Part shown: piece after piece, positions 6,004 to 7,137 of the stretch
Layout: the number at the start of each line of letters is the position of its first letter
Position numbering within the stretch: position 1 is the stretch's first letter
NCBI GenBank assembly: GCA_006227875.1
Contig: SBFI01000476.1
Location: 1-7,137 of the forward strand
Source of the DNA: Acidobacteriota bacterium
GTDB taxonomy: Bacteria > Acidobacteriota > Thermoanaerobaculia > Multivoradales > JAHEKO01
Length of the DNA stretch: 7,137 nt
Reading direction: 5' to 3'
The notes under the pieces: model-generated
Seen by the model: only the letters and a program-made list of their open reading frames with translations
Told to the model about the DNA's origin: nothing
The model's database searches: none
Made by a program: the position numbers and the translations under genes

Positions 6004-7137
6004 CCCAGCAAAGCGGACCCCGCGGGGGGGGCGTGTGGTCAATTCGATCTCGCTGGGTAGGTGACTCCCCTCGATCCAGACGGTCAGCTGGCCATCCAGC
6101 TCGTGACGGAGGATCTCGGTGGCTTCGATGATCCGACTGTGATTCGAGATGTCTCGAGCCCTGCCCCAAGGAGTGTTGACCATCAACGGCCTCCTTCCCT
6201 CGCCGACAGTCGTCGACAGGGGCTGGCCGGTCCACCAGACGAAAAGCGGAACTCTGAGCTCGCGAAGAAAGTTCTCGACCTCTTTGATCCGGTAGGCGCT
6301 GGTGTCGGCCAACTCGTGACCCAGCACCAGGACGACAGCTCTGGGCCGACTTCCGGCAGCGGCCTCCACGGCTGCGACCGCGATCGCGTCGTTCACCCGC
6401 CGAGCGGGGAAGGGCTCCGGTGGCTGGAGCCGGGTCAGGATCCAAGGGATGCTGCCGTCTTCGGAAGAGAAGGGCTGTGAGATGGAGAACAGCCGGCTTT
6501 GGTCGCCTCTGGCCGTCGCCCGCCGGGCATGGGGGAAGAGGAACTTGAGGTGCTCTCCTTGGCGTAGATCTGTGTTGCGGGTCGTCAGCGATGAGCCGTA
6601 TGTCGCCAGTTTCCGGAGAGCCGGGATCGCGGTCTCGTCGACAACCATGACGATCTTGGCCGGAGCCCGCTCGAGGCCTTTGGCCTCCACCGCCTGACCA
6701 TCCTTCTGGAACCAACCACCGAGCTTTCGCACATCGAGTCTCGGGCTCGGGGGGGCGACGAGAGTGAGGCCGGTGAGCTCAGCGTCGGCTCCAAAACCGG
6801 TGCGTCCACTGATGTTGAGCTCTGCACGGTAGTGGGCGCCGTCCGGGAATCGGAGCTCCGCCTCGAGGAGGTGGAGCGAGGATGGGTCGTACTCCGGCAA
6901 TTGGACCCGGTCGGGACCGATAAGGGCCAGCTGCTCGTCGTCGAAGCGAAAGGCGACCAGCTCGGCGCTGGAGTACTCGATGTGCTGCCAGATGAGCCTG
7001 GCCGTCTCTGGGCTGCCCCCACCGTCACTTTCCAGGATGAGCGCCGCCTCCGCCCGCGCTCGTGGCAAGTTGATCAACTGGCGGGCGCGACTGATCTCGC
7101 GCCCCAAGGGGTCGAAGGCGATCGCCTCGAGCTTGTG
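6001..7137 (-). CDS. vWA-like domain protein, C-terminal part (N-terminus beyond right edge)
   Basis: The frame is open to the right edge, giving 378 visible residues; a TTG at 7107 is only an internal leucine because the frame continues through 'HKLEAIAFDP' before it. Residues 5-30 ('AIAFDPLGREIS...INLPRARAE') and 47-60 ('ARLIWQHIEYSSAE') match, from memory, an Acidobacteriota group of large vWA-domain proteins in which beta-rich modules precede the vWA fold. The vWA-like part covers about 160-355: first strand 'KIVMVVDETA' (161-170), helix 'NDAIAVAAVEAA' (249-260), strand 'RAVVLVLG' (266-273) and strand 'VPLFVWWTG' (296-304). The first metal-binding motif would be DxSxS but reads DETAI, so the site looks degenerate. 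The family is often exported, but no signal can be seen here. It ends 8 bases before the molybdoenzyme start. Two C-runs (7 and 8 bases) lie in the coding strand. Family assignment is moderate; the function is unknown. Confidence 0.7.
   Translation of the reverse strand, partial: HKLEAIAFDPLGREISRARQLINLPRARAEAALILESDGGGSPETARLIWQHIEYSSAELVAFRFDDEQLALIGPDRVQLPEYDPSSLHLLEAELRFPDGAHYRAELNISGRTGFGADAELTGLTLVAPPSPRLDVRKLGGWFQKDGQAVEAKGLERAPAKIVMVVDETAIPALRKLATYGSSLTTRNTDLRQGEHLKFLFPHARRATARGDQSRLFSISQPFSSEDGSIPWILTRLQPPEPFPARRVNDAIAVAAVEAAAGSRPRAVVLVLGHELADTSAYRIKEVENFLRELRVPLFVWWTGQPLSTTVGEGRRPLMVNTPWGRARDISNHSRIIEATEILRHELDGQLTVWIEGSHLPSEIELTTRPPRGVRFAG
6024..6031 (-). repeat. 8-C homopolymer near the 3' end of the vWA gene
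   Basis: Eight consecutive C on the coding strand span codons CGC CCC CCC CGC (Arg-Pro-Pro-Arg) about 20 bases before the TAG stop. One extra C, or a -1 ribosomal slip here, would move translation into the frame of the molybdoenzyme and avoid the stop. A shorter 7-C run lies at 6749-6755 in the same gene. Confidence 0.6.

Noticed and set aside
4176..6011. A 611-codon minus-strand frame overlapping the molybdoenzyme
   Set aside because: It is a shifted-frame shadow of the conserved catalytic subunit, dominated by Arg, Gly and Pro, with no family resemblance.
4337..6064. A 575-codon open frame on the plus strand opposite the molybdoenzyme
   Set aside because: It is exactly antisense to a well-conserved gene in GC-rich DNA, where long antisense frames are expected; its composition is Gly/Arg/Asp/Leu-rich with no recognisable domain.
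5993..6715. In-frame upstream extension of the molybdoenzyme to 6715
   Set aside because: It lies entirely within the vWA gene in another frame, is Arg/Pro/Gly/Ser-rich with no domain or Tat motif, and the TTG at 5992 has a good ribosome binding site.

Overview
The window is GC-rich, densely coded bacterial DNA. It carries one gene end on the plus strand (left edge) and five genes on the minus strand, read right to left with gaps of 8 to 54 bases or a 4-base overlap. No RNA gene, insertion sequence, CRISPR array or long non-coding stretch is visible. Two proteins resemble sets I associate with Acidobacteriota, especially Thermoanaerobaculia-like genomes: the vWA-like protein at the right edge, and the LamG protein ending in an 'ADGFESGDTSAWS' tail. 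That placement is an inference from recalled family resemblance and was not tested.

Layout. 1-297 (+) is the C-terminal end of a LamG/concanavalin-A-like domain protein. It converges on, and overlaps by 15 bases, 283-654 (-), a small four-helix membrane protein with a very strong ribosome binding site. 709-2592 (-) is a large membrane GT-C type (family 39/PMT-like) glycosyltransferase. 2619-3944 (-) is a natural fusion of a four-cluster ferredoxin subunit (DmsB-like) to an eight-helix quinone-reacting anchor (DmsC-like). 3941-5992 (-) is a molybdopterin oxidoreductase catalytic subunit (COG0243 type) with an N-terminal FeS cluster, no Tat leader and a TTG start. 6001-7137 (-) is the C-terminal part of a vWA-like domain protein that enters from the right edge.

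How the genes work together. The catalytic subunit and the FeS-anchor fusion overlap by a GTGA stop/start and almost certainly form a two-polypeptide version of the three-subunit DMSO-reductase-type complex. Electrons would pass between membrane quinone, four [4Fe-4S] clusters and the Mo/W cofactor. Because neither protein has an export signal, the catalytic side should face the cytoplasm. A cysteine (C134) sits where the metal ligand is expected, which argues against a true DMSO reductase (serine ligand); the substrate is unknown. The vWA gene ends 8 bases before the catalytic gene, and its stop codon lies inside that gene's Shine-Dalgarno sequence, so the two are probably co-transcribed. The glycosyltransferase and small membrane protein may be read through from the same transcript, but no functional link to the redox enzyme is evident.

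The points most worth a second look are the FeS-anchor fusion with a leaderless catalytic subunit, the vWA/redox coupling with an 8-C tract next to the junction, the C-terminal tail of the LamG protein, and a palindrome that holds both stop codons of the convergent gene pair.
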